A stretch of 64,000 bases of DNA from Ascochyta rabiei (Eukaryota; Ascomycota; Dothideomycetes; Pleosporales; Didymellaceae). The stretch covers positions 1,674,001-1,738,000 of the forward strand of contig NC_082416.1 of the NCBI RefSeq assembly GCF_004011695.2, written 5' to 3'. The notes beneath the pieces were generated by a model that was given only the letters and a program-made list of their open reading frames with translations, made no database searches and was not told the origin of the DNA. Positions 46,900-58,237 of the stretch are shown here, piece after piece. Numbering within the stretch: the stretch's first letter is position 1; each line of letters begins with the position of its first letter. The translations under genes and the position numbers were made by a program.

Positions 46900-48260
46900 A
46901 AACTATCTTTTCTTATTACAGAAACGTCTAAATTAAAGAACAAAAAAACTAAAGAAAAAACCTATCTACACTACAGATAGCAGCAGCATGCGAAGACTAA
47001 GAAAAGCTAATCCAGAACTGCTAGGTACATCTTAACTAGCAAGGCTAACCTGTATAGAGATTAGCTGAAATCCTATAGGGTAATATCTGTAATATGTTAG
47101 GAAAGTACATTATAAAAATAGTAATTAAGAGCAGCTTAAACGGAGAGGGTACGCAGTAGTTAACCTGTTAACTACTGTTAACCTATACGCGCAAGAACTT
47201 TATACTTAAAGTAATATTAAGATTACTAGCAGTGCTATTACTATAGACCTTAATGTGGACTAAGATATAGGCCTTCTAAAAGAAAATAACTACGCCTAAA
47301 TACTTAAGACAGTTATAATAGTGTTAAAAGAAAGTAACAGCTGTAAGGTTTTAAAAAGATAGGTTAACAGTTAATCTATAAAAATAGTCAACTTAATATT
47401 AACTACCTGCTATATTAAAGATGCTTTAGTTTCTAAAGCGTTATTAGGTTACACCCCTACTAGTTAGAACAACAAAAGTAAAAACGCAAGATGGAATGTC
47501 CCTAAGACAGTAACATTTAAAGAAGAAATAGATGTTAATAATTACGTACCTAACCTAAAGACACTGAAAGATGTAAATTGGAACTAACTGCTAGACAACC
47601 TTATTGTAACGACGCAGGATAATAGAAGTCTCTAATAGGCGTGGGTATCAGCTACGAGGTGTAAAGGAGCACTAGGATAGTTTACAAAACTCTAGTTCTT
47701 TCTTTTTCTACTTGTATGATATCTAATTATCTATTAGGGGGCACCTATAAGCCTCTAGTAGTATTACGTTACAAGAAGCATGTCTTTTAGCTAGAGAGTA
47801 ACTTACTTTTTATAGATGGCGTTTAAAGTAAAATCTTTAAATATTAGTTTTATGTTTTTCTCTAAGAGACTTACAAATACCTTTAAAGACACTAATAAGG
47901 AAAGATTAAATAGACTTATCATAAGCCTCTAAAGTGCTAGCCTAGATCTAAAGATTATTTATTAATTAAAGAGTAACTTCCTAAACTACGCGTACGAACG
48001 GCATCTTAGGTATTAAAAATCTAGTCAACCTTTAGTATTAACAGATAATACGCAGCGTAACTACTACCTTAGTTTTAGTTATTAAATAAAATAATAGAAT
48101 ATAATAACATACTGCTGGCCTTAAAATAGTACCTACGCTATAGTGTCGCAGCAGGCACCCTGTAGGCAGACTTAGCTGCTAGGGGCTTTCTTACTAGCGT
48201 GCTGCTAGTTACAGCTAATCCTTAGCTTAGGACAGCCTTGTTCCTGCGACCTCTGGCTAT
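46900..48260 (+). other. Unidentified RIP-degraded region with a low-stop + strand frame
   Basis: From about 47240 to 47950 one + frame, read through TAA/TAG, gives continuous protein-like sequence (GLLKENNYA, RWNVPKTVTFKEEID, VNNYVPNLKTLKDVNW, MAFKVKSLNISFMFFSKRL). I do not recognise a family. It is probably the body of an older element or gene. Confidence 0.35.
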
Positions 48261-48282
48261 AATAGTAATTAGGTAGTAGGCT

Positions 48283-48410
48283 GTAAAAGTAGGCTGTAAT
48301 AGTGGGCTGTAGTAGTAGGCTGTAAAGATAAGTGTAATAGCAGGTGTAATAGCTAGCAGGCTGTAATAGATGTAATACTAGGCTGTAATATTGTGGTACA
48401 CCTAGGTTGC
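48283..48410. repeat. Short degenerate tandem repeat (ggctgtaatagtag type)
   Basis: About seven units of aggctgtaa/tagtag, 13-20 bp each, with indels. Low complexity and no coding sense. Confidence 0.65.
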
Positions 48411-48861
48411 GTAGTAGAATTGCAGTAGTGTAGCTGTTGTAATAGTGTAGTAGTGTGGTGTAGAAGGTAACAGTAGAGTTTGTTAATAGGTTAGTGTAAT
48501 AACGCGTGCAGAGGTCGGTGCGCTCCTAAAGCTTAGGCTACTACCTTTTAAAAAATAATTATAGTCTGTAGCTAGTAGAAAGTTATTACAACTAATATAC
48601 ACTAGTATAACTTTAATAAGAACTTGTAAAAACTAACAAGAGTGTAAATACGCTAAGCTTACTTTTTTAGCCTAGGCTATATCTATCCTAATAAAATTTA
48701 ATATTGTTAGACGTATTGCAAACAGCTTCTGTTGATTTAGCGCTAGCGTTTGTTGTTTAGGCATTAGTAGAGGCAAGGCTACTGCTTAGCGCAAGAAAAC
48801 TAGAATCTATTATTAATAGGTGATTATTGCAACTATTATGTATATATATTTATACAATAGT

Positions 48862-49057
48862 TGTTAGGATCCCTTTCGGGAGGGGTGGCACGTTATTGAG
48901 CACTTGAAGGTAGAGAGTGTAATTGCAGGTTATAGATGGACGAATCGCCGCCGAGTAATCAGAGCGATTCGGCCAGGTTATATAGATACGCCACCCCTGC
49001 TTCATTTACAGGGCCTTCGGTCTCGGTGCGGAGCACTCGGGGACTAGGGACCTAACA
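48862..49057. mobile_element. Un-RIPed solo LTR with intact target duplication
   Basis: 196 bp starting TGTTAGGATCCC and ending GGGACCTAACA, flanked on both sides by ATAGT (48857-48861 and 49058-49062). CpG and CpA are abundant (ggacgaatcgccgccgag), unlike the RIPed surroundings, so it arrived late or escaped RIP because only one short copy was present. No internal region or second copy is in the window. Confidence 0.9.
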
Positions 49058-49062
49058 ATAGT

Positions 49063-49990
49063 AAAATATAATAACTTACAGATTCTGTATATACGCTAAG
49101 CACATTCTTTTAATATAGGTTGTACCTACCTCTAAGCTGTTTTAATATTGTAAGAAGGGGTTTTTATGGTTTTTGTTGTTCCAACGCTATCGTTTGTTGC
49201 TTTTGCGCTAGCAAAACAGGGAGAGATTAAGCACAGACTAGCTGCTAAAAAGCTTACTACCACGCTACACTTCTATAACGCCTTCTGTATCTATACTACC
49301 TTATATATCTACAATACCACACATTATTACTACCTTCTATTACAGTTAACATAATTAATCCTAACGCTAAATATATTAAGAAGGATAAGGAGGAAGATAT
49401 GCTAACCTTTACTAGCACTACAGGTACTAGTATACTAGCGAGCTTTAATTTTAAGAAGTAGGATTAAATAAATAAGGGAGTTATTACAGCTTGTTATAAT
49501 AGTTAGTGCTTACAATACTAGGGTTTCTATTAAAAAGACTTTAGGATTAATTGAGTCTTTAATTCATATAGGTAGATTAGGGCTGTAGGCTAATAGATTA
49601 GCACAAAAAGCCTATTGAATACAGAGCTAAGCGACAGTATCTGCGCAGTTTAAAAAAGAAATTTAGCTGCCTTACCTAGTAAAGAGAAGTAAATTATTCA
49701 TAAGGTAAAGGCTGCTAATTAAGCAGCAAAGCACGAGTCTAGGCTAAATTTAGGTTGAGACTAAACTTCTATTTAGCAGATCGTAATGTTTAAACTGTAA
49801 TAGTAGTCTAGGCTAAAGAAAATATAGCTCAGCAACGCTTTAAAGTACTTGTTAGGACTTAGATATTACGGCTTCTTTTTACAAACAATCACTTACTAAG
49901 AACAGCTAAGTAGCTTAAAAACAAGCTAAGACTGTTTCTAAGAAGTAGGGTAAACTTAAGTATAAATATAGATCTTTGCGCACTATAATA
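49063..49990. other. Unidentified, partly RIPed region
   Basis: A 62-codon + frame at 49166-49354 begins with a hydrophobic stretch but has no supporting features. 49.4-49.9 kb reads on the + strand through RIP stops (TSILASFNF, LLNTELSDSICAQF) without a recognised domain. Confidence 0.3.
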
Positions 49991-49994
49991 GGCC

Positions 49995-50190
49995 CTAAAA
50001 GAATCACACACAACAAAGCGAAATTTCGACATAGGGCCCTGCACACCGAAAAAACATCAGAATCTATCTTAACCCAGCGAGGATATACTATCCTGAGCTT
50101 CCTAGACCCTCTAGACGTCTGGTTGCTGCACGCTGCCTGGTTATCTAACCTAATCTGTTGTAAAAGAATTCGGATTTACAGAGCACAGAC
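49995..50190 (+). repeat. R190 dispersed repeat, copy 4
   Basis: The best preserved copy (cgaaatttcgacatagggcc, ccagcgaggatatactatcc, gttgctgcacgctgcctgg). It precedes LINE copy 2 as copy 2 precedes LINE copy 1. Confidence 0.8.
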
Positions 50191-50194
50191 CTCC

Positions 50195-53100
50195 CTAAAA
50201 AACAATAATCTTATCTTATCTTATCTTCTAAGATCTTACCTTAATAAACACAACAACTATTAAAACATCCTATCCCTTCTAGATAGGAATAAGCCTTTCC
50301 TTAGCTTTCTGCTTTTAACCCCTTCTTTCTACTCCTAGAGGTCTACTAGTTAGGCCAGTAAGAATAAAACAAAGGCAAGAATAGTAAAGCTAAGACTGCC
50401 TTTTCCTTATTTTTTAGCTCTAAAAAGTGGATAGAGACTAGGTACCTCTTTCTGTGCAAAAACAAGCTCTCTTCTAGTTATTTCCTAGTTATTTTATCTT
50501 AAAAAAGAGAAGGAAAACCCCACCTAGGACCAGAACCCAGGACCTAGGACTATAGAACTGGAACCACCACCTAATAGAGATTACTCTCTAAACACAGGGA
50601 CAATAGAAATAAGCCCCCCTAGCTACCTAACCCCTCTAGAAGAGATGTACTAGCCTACACTAATCCTAAGACCTCTATCTATACCCTTGTCGTCTACACT
50701 ACACCTACAATCTACTCTAGGAATACACTAACCTAGTATATTTAACAGGACTATAATGTTACCTCTTCTCTCTGCTCTCTCTAAACAACAAGCTAGTAGA
50801 CCTGCTACTCTAACAGCACCTAGGCTTCCCCTTTCTAATTTAACATAGCTACTAGGCCTATAAACTAAGCTCCTATTACTAAAACAGTAAAAGAAGCTCT
50901 ATCTATTGCTAGGACAATAGTTATCTAGGCTTCTTCCCTAGCTACCTTAAATAAGGAACAATTAAACCTCTTAGACCTTCTAGAAATCTTTTAAACTATA
51001 CAGAAAACAACAGGATAAACAAACAAGGCCTCTCTATTCTAGCCTTCTAAGTATCTAACCTTAAAACAGTGTCTAAATTATTTAAAACAAGAGCAAAACT
51101 TCTTTAGAAACCTACCTTAGCTACTAAGACTCCTACTGTTTAACCTTCTACTTACCCTACTTTATACGCATCTGCAGCTTTAGCTAACCTCCCTAAGAAC
51201 ACAGACTAGTAAACAGTTATAAAGAAGAAGCAACCTACTATTATAAAGAACTCTCTAAGTACACGCTAACTAGTTCTTACATTAGAACAAGAACTACCCT
51301 CTTTTACCCCCCTAGAGATACGTAATACTTTTAATAAGGCCTTTATAGATAAAGGAGTAAGCCTCCCTATAATTGCTTCTGCTAGCCTAAGTAGAAGGAA
51401 CAACATTGTTCTTACTATAACGCCCTCCTTTACTGCAAAATACCTGCTTAAAAACTAAGTAATCTAGCAATTAGTTACTACCTATAAGGAAGCCCTTCTA
51501 ATAGAACTATAGCACAAAGTAATCCTACACAACATCCCCACGTCTCTAGAAATAAACTAGGACCTAGAGGTGCTTAAGTTAGAGATAACTACCTTTAACA
51601 AAGGCCTAATAATAGTGGGAAACCTATTCTAGCTAACAAGCTACAAAAGGAGACAGAAGTAATAACTAGGATCTGTCTGTGTAGCGTTTGTAATAGAAAA
51701 AGAAGTATAACAAGCTATACGTAATAGACTATACCTACTAGGAGCTAGCATAAGAGTAGAGAAGTTTGTTCCTACACCTCCTACTACACAATGCTAAAAT
51801 TGTTAGCAATTTAGACATATAGAAAACAGGTGGCTTAATAGCACTATATATAAGATATGCGTAGACAAATACCCTATAACACTATATAAGTATAACACAT
51901 ATAGCACTACTAGTAAAGCTTACGTATATATAATACCTAAGTGTATAAACTATAAAGAAGTATATATAGCAGATAGCATTTAATATACAGCCTATAAGGC
52001 TATCATAATTACACAAACACATCTAGAATACTAGACAACCTAAGGATCCTATAGGTAAATCTAAACAAGAGCGTACAAGCTATAGAGAGCGCCTTGTAAC
52101 TTGCAGTAGAACTTGCTATAGACCTTGTCTTAGTACAAGAACTACAGCTTACCCCTACTTAATAACAACCTTTAGACTACTTAGACACATACTCTGTAAA
52201 CTACCCCTCCTTTACATAAATCCTACCTCTACTATAGGACTATAGCATAAGGCTACGCGTTCTAGCCTACGTTCTACGTTTAACACTAGTACAAATTACC
52301 CTAATAGCAAACTTAAACCCTAACCTAGACTCTCTAGCTATTATAGTCTAGTAGTCTAGGTTAAGCTTTATAATTTATAATATATACAACTAAACAAACG
52401 CATAAGGAATAATAACAGTAGAAAGAAAGCTTCTAAATAGCTAAACTCTGCCTAACTTAATCCTACTAGGGGACTTTAATACCTTCTACCCTTAGTAGGA
52501 CTCTACTATAACTACTATAACACTAAAAGCTAGTAGCTTTGTTGCCTAGATAGAAGAGCAAAACCTAGAGCTAGTAAATAACCCCAGTACAGGCACCTTC
52601 TACAGGCTAAACATAAGCAGGGAAAGTGTTCTAGACCTTACCTTTGCCACACATAGGCTTACAAACTAGATAGAAGACTAGCAAACCCTAGTAAGTATAG
52701 GCTTAGACTACCTATACATCCTATTTATAATTACTATGCCTAGAACACAGCTCCCAAACAACCCTACTTCCTGGTTTAACACTAAGAAGGCAGACTAGGA
52801 CCTATTCTAGAAGGAGCTAGTAAAGGAATTAGGAAAAAGCCCTGCACTAAATACTACAAGCCCTAGACACTCTACTAGCACCTCTCTACTCCTTATCTAA
52901 GGAGAGAACAGAGAGCTAGAAAAGCAACTTAAAACAACAGGAAAGGAGCTTACTACAGTAATAACAAACGCAGCTAAGACTGTAATCCTACACAGCTCTA
53001 CTAGTGCAAGAAGCAAGCCTTAGTGGAACCTAGACCTAAAACTACTAAGGACAAACATGCTTAACAAACAACGCCTCCTACAGAGAGAACTAGCTACTAG

Positions 53101-56100
53101 CCCTACAACCACATACATATAGAAAAGGGACTACCTAATTACTAGAAATAACTACCTATAAACAGTAAAAGCAGTAAAACATAACTACTAGAATTAATTC
53201 CTAGAAAAAGAGGATATAAAATTAATCTTTAAGGTATTGTCCTATACTAGGACTGTAGGTAACTAAAGCATACCTGCTATAAAAGGCCCTAGGGAAATAG
53301 AGAACTCCTTTTAAGGCAAGTGCTTAGCACTAAGAGACACCCTCTTCCCTAGACCACCTTCCTCTCAGCCTATAGAGTGGAGGACCTACTAAGAAGGTAG
53401 CTAGGAATAGCCACCCCTTACTAAAGAAGAGCTAGAACACGCCTGCTCCTTACAAATCTAAAGTAGCTCCCTAAGACTAGATGTAATAAACTAGGAGATT
53501 ATTACTACAGTATATAAAGTAGAAATAGACATATTCTTCTATATATTCTCTACTCTATCTAACTATAGATACTACCCTTAAATCTAGAAAAGAGCAACAG
53601 GAGTTATCCTTAAAAAGCTAAACAAACTAGACTATGCAGCCCCTAAAGCCTACAGGGTAATTACTCTCCTTAGCTGCCTAGGCAAAGTTACAGAAAGACT
53701 AGTTGCTAAATAGCTTAGCATAATAGCTGAAATAACTACCCTGCTACACCCTTTACAACTAGGTAGAAGAGTACAAAAATTAGCAATAGACGCCTCTATA
53801 CTACTGCTAAACTAATTGCAAGAACAAAGGAAACTAAAGCGTACAATAACTACAGTGTTCCTAGACATTAAAGGAGCCTTTAACTACGTCTTACTAGGCT
53901 AACTACTTACTATCCTACAACAACTAAAGCTACCCTGCAGCCTAATAGCCTAGATCTAATCCTTCCTCTCTAGACGCCAACTACAACTGTCCTTTAATAG
54001 AGAAACAGAAGAATTTAGCAATATAAACGCTAGAATCCTATAAGGAGGCCCTGTCTTACCTATTCTGTTCCTGATATATATTAGACCTTAATTCTAGTTA
54101 ATTATAAACTACTTGCTGTCCTACCTAGACAACCTAGCTATTACAGTATTGTCTACTAGCCTAAAGAAAAATATCTACCTACTAGAAAGAGATATAGCTA
54201 TCCTATTTGCAAAAGGATCTAGCTATGTAATACAGTTTAATGCACTAAAAACTAAACTTATCTACTTTACTTTAAGCTAAAAAGCAGAAGATTACACCCT
54301 TACCCTACTAGATAGGTCTACTATAACACTAAAAAAGACTGTTAAATGGCTAGGAATCTGCTTTAACAACAGGCTCTCCTTTAAGAAGCATGCTGCTACA
54401 AGGATTAGCTAAGTAAGAAACACCTTCTATAGAATGTGTAGACTAGCAAACAGTAGTAAAGGCCTTATACCTACTGCTCTCTAACAAATATACCTAGCTA
54501 GTGTTACTAGCATAGCAGACTATAGATGCTAAGTCTTCTAGAAGCAACAAGCTAGGATAGCAAAACAACTACAAGGACTACAGAACCTAGCACTTAGGAA
54601 AATCTTAGGCACCTTCTAAACCTTACCTATAATTCCCTAAGAGGTAGAGGTAGCACTAGCCCCTCCTATAATAAGGCTAAACACTGTAATAAGAAAGTAC
54701 GCCTTTAGAGCTAGAAAACTCCTAAAGAACTACCCTATCTATACTGCTATAACACAGCTAAAATCCACCCTATAAAACACAGACCTAGACTCTAGCACAG
54801 AGCAAAGAGAGGTTAACTGTACTAGGCTAAGAATAGGACCTCCTACACAGCTTATGTAAATTACACAGTCTATAGAAAAAGCTATACCTAGCATAAGAGA
54901 AGAGAAACTAAAAGACATCTACTTCTGCCCCTAGAACAAGGCTATAGCATACTAAACAGAAATCTTAAAACTACTAAAAGAAGAAAAAGCAAAAGTATAC
55001 AAAACACAGATGCTATAGAAAGTAGGAAGCAATTTACTAGCTTTCTACATAGACGCTTCCTCTGTAGAGGGAGGCCTAGGGATAGGAGTTGGAATTACAG
55101 TCCTAGACTACAACTAAGAGCTAAAGGAAATCCACACTACAAACTATAATATTAGTAAAGGCCAAATTGTATACAACAGAGAACTAGAAGAAATAATAAG
55201 AGGCTTTAAAATTATAGCTACTATAGCTACTATAGGATAGGACGTCCAAGTCTTTATAGACAACTAGGTAGCTATCCTAAGACTAAAAACTCCTTTAAAT
55301 AAGCCTAGATAAGCTTAGCAAATACGCTGTATAAAGGCAGCTAAAACTATTAAAGATAAAGGAGCTACAATAAGCCTTGAATAGACCCCTAGCCACTAAG
55401 ACATTACAGGAAACAAGAAAGCAGACCTTCTAGCAAAAGAAGTAACAAAAAAGAGGCCTACCTCTAACGCCACAAGTATTGCTATAACTAGAATCTAAGT
55501 AAACGCTATTATAACAGACAAATAGGTTTATAAACTAGTTACTAATAAAGCTAAAGCAATCCTAAGGAAAATAGACACCTACGCAGCAAAATACTAGGTA
55601 GGACTAACAAACAGGATAAAACTACCTAAAAATACCAAATAAGACATAGTAAGTACCTACTACTAACTAAAACTAGGATATAGATATAATAAAGCATACC
55701 TCTATAACCTACAGAAGATAGATAGCAACAGATGTATCTGCAGCTACACATAAACAACTTACCACCTTCTACTTAGCTGTAAAGAATACAAACAAGTAAG
55801 AAAAACAATACAGGACAACCTATAAGGATAACAACTCTTAATACAACTACTACTACACACAACCTAGGGAATTCTAGCTACTCTAGCTTTTATTTCAGAC
55901 ATTAGAATAGGCACCTGCAAGTGGTACCTACAACAAACAACAGACACCTAAAAAATGCTGTTAACCCTCTAGAGCATAGGCTGTTACTACAGGAATCTGA
56001 ACCTATATTTACTACCTTTTACAACCACGCTCCTTAAATTACTAGAGTAGCTTAACTGCTCTCGTCTTATATAGTCTTAGACTCACACAGGACGTTAAAC

Positions 56101-56126
56101 TTACAAATTAAATCAATTAAATTAGA
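50195..56126 (+). mobile_element. LINE retrotransposon (Tad1/I-like), long copy 2, plus strand, RIP-degraded
   Basis: 5' region with the ttatc microsatellite. ORF1 spans about 50480-52010: Pro-rich start, then the knuckle QCQNCQQFRHIENRW near 51790-51835. ORF2 spans about 52030-56000: endonuclease with VQELQLTPT near 52130 and GDFNTFYP at about 52470. RT has VFLDIKGAFNYV near 53865 and YLDNLAITV near 54121, RNase H has AFYIDASSVEGGLGIG near 55035 and TPSH...ITGNKKADLLAKE near 55385, and there is a C-terminal C-x-C...H...C finger near 55738. It ends with a TTAA-like degenerate tail. The domain order EN-RT-RNase H plus ORF1 knuckles fits fungal Tad1-type LINEs. Stops occur throughout. Confidence 0.9.
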
Positions 56127-58066
56127 AGCGCAATTCTCCTGTAGGCTTTGGGGCTGAGAAGTCTAGTTAGTTTGGATTTTTGAAGATAACTCCTGTTACT
56201 ATTCTCTAGATTTAAGGATAGTACCTATAGTAAAATAGGGTTAAGAACATATATAAGAATATGTCTATTTCTGCTTTATATACTGTAGTAAAATTCTCCT
56301 AATTTATAGCATCTAGTCCTAGGGAGCTACTTTGGATTTGTGAGGAGTAGGCGTGTTCTAGCTCTTCTTTAGTAACAGGTGGCTATTTCTAGCTACCTTC
56401 CTGGTAGATACTCCACTCTATTGGTTAAGAGGTAGGTAGGCTAGGGAAGAGAGTATCTCTTAGTGCTGAGCATTTGCCTTAAAAGGAGTTCTCTATTCCT
56501 CTAGGGCCTTGTATAGCATGTATGCTTTAGTTACCTACAGTTCTAGTATAAGACATTACTTTAAAGATTAATTTCATGTCCTCTTTCTCTAGGAATTAAT
56601 TCTAGTATTTGCGCTTTGCTGCTTTTACTACATAACAGTAGCTGTTTCTAGTAATTAGGTAGTCCCTTTTTTATATGTAGGTGTTTGTAGGGCTAGTTAC
56701 TAGTTCTCTCTGTAGGTGGCATTGTTTGCTAAGCATGTTTGTCCTAGGTATTTTTAGGTCTAGGTTCCACTAAGGCTTACTTCTAGCGCTAGTAGAGCTT
56801 TGTAGGATTGCAGCTTTAGCTGCATTTGTTATTGCTGTTATAAGCTCCTTCCCTATTACTTCTTTCTACTCCTCTAGATCTCTGTCCTCTCCTTAAATAA
56901 GAAGTAGGGATTTGCTAATAGAGTGGCTCAGACAGGTAGTATTAAGAGCAGGGCTTTTTGCTATCTCCTTCGCTAGCTCCTTCTAAAATAGGTCCCAGTC
57001 TGCCTTCTTTGTGTTAAACCTAGGGGTAGGGTTGTTTAGGAGCTGTGGTCTAGGCGTTGTAATTGTAAACAGGATGCCTAGGTGGTCTAAGACTATACCT
57101 GTTAGGGCTTGCCAGTCTTCTATCTAGTTTGCTAGCCTTTGCGTAGCAAAGGTAACGTCTAGAACACTTTCCCTACTTATATTTAGCCTGTAGATAGTGC
57201 CTATGCCAGGGTTGTTTAATAGTTCTAAGTTTTGTTCTTCTATCTAGGCAACTAAACTACTAGCTTTTAGTGTTATAGTAGTAATAGTAGGGTCCTACTA
57301 AGGGGAATAGTTGTTAAATTTACCTAGTAAGATTAAGTTTAGCAGAGTACAGCTATTTAGGAGCTTTCTCTCTACTGTTGTTGTTCCTTATGTGTTTGTT
57401 TAGTTGTAGATATTATAAATTACAAAGTTTACTCTAGACTGCTAGACTGTAATAGCTAGGTAGTCTAGGTCTAGGTTTGTGTCTGCTGCTAGGGTAACCT
57501 GTGCTGTTGTTAAGCGTAGGACGTGGGCTAGAACGCGTGGCCTTATGCTGTAGTCCTGTAGTAGGGGTAGGATTTATGTAAAGGAAGGGTGGTTTACAGA
57601 GCGTGTGTCTAAGTAGTCTAAAGGTAGTTATTAAGTAGAGGTAAGCTATAGTTCCTGGCTAAGACAAGGTCTATAGCTAGTTCTATTGCTAGTTACAAGG
57701 CACTCTCTGTAGCTTATACGCTCTTGTTTAGATTTATTTATATAATCCTTAGGTTATCTAGTATTCTAGGTGTGTTTATGCGTTTATTATAGCCCTATAG
57801 GCTGTATATTAAGTGCTATCTACTATATGTGCTTCTTTGTAGTTTGTGCACTTAGGTATAGTATAGACGCAGGCTTTACCTATAGTACTACACGTATTAC
57901 ACTTGTGCAGTATTATAGGGTGTTTCTCTACACATATTTTACATTTAGTGCTATTAAGGCACCTGTTCTCTGTTTTTCTAAATTGCTGGCATTTTAAGTA
58001 TTCTGTAGTAGAAGGTGTAGTAATAAACTTCTCTACTCTAATGCTAGCTCCTAGTAGGTATAGTCT
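56127..58066 (-). mobile_element. LINE fragment (RT N-part, endonuclease, ORF1 knuckle), minus strand
   Basis: Aligns with 40437-42390 of LINE copy 1 in the same orientation. It lacks the LINE 3' end on the left, where it meets the tail of copy 2, and is cut on the right by a copia LTR. It is less RIPed than copy 1 in places. Confidence 0.85.
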
Positions 58067-58237
58067 TGTTAGATGGTATAATAAATGTGTAATAAGGTAA
58101 CTTAATGATATTAATGGTTGTTGTATTCCTGTTCCCCTGTGCCCAGTGAGATTTAGGTTCTTTGCTAGTGTTCTAAGCCTATTGGTCCCTGCTCGATTGT
58201 ACAGATCCGACCTTGCTAGAGCTTGTTCTATCTAACA
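58067..58237 (-). repeat. Copia 2 LTR (3' LTR)
   Basis: 171 bp with perfect 8-bp inverted ends TGTTAGAT/ATCTAACA. It interrupts LINE fragment sequence at its left border. The partner LTR is not in the window. Confidence 0.8.

Noticed and set aside
49166..49354. 62-codon + strand frame with a hydrophobic start
   Set aside because: The hydrophobic stretch passes into low-complexity Tyr/Thr sequence, and there is no convincing signal cleavage site or homology.
57770..58100. Two overlapping Cys-rich + strand frames
   Set aside because: They are antisense to the LINE ORF1 zinc-knuckle region; the Cys/Tyr richness reflects the complementary strand.
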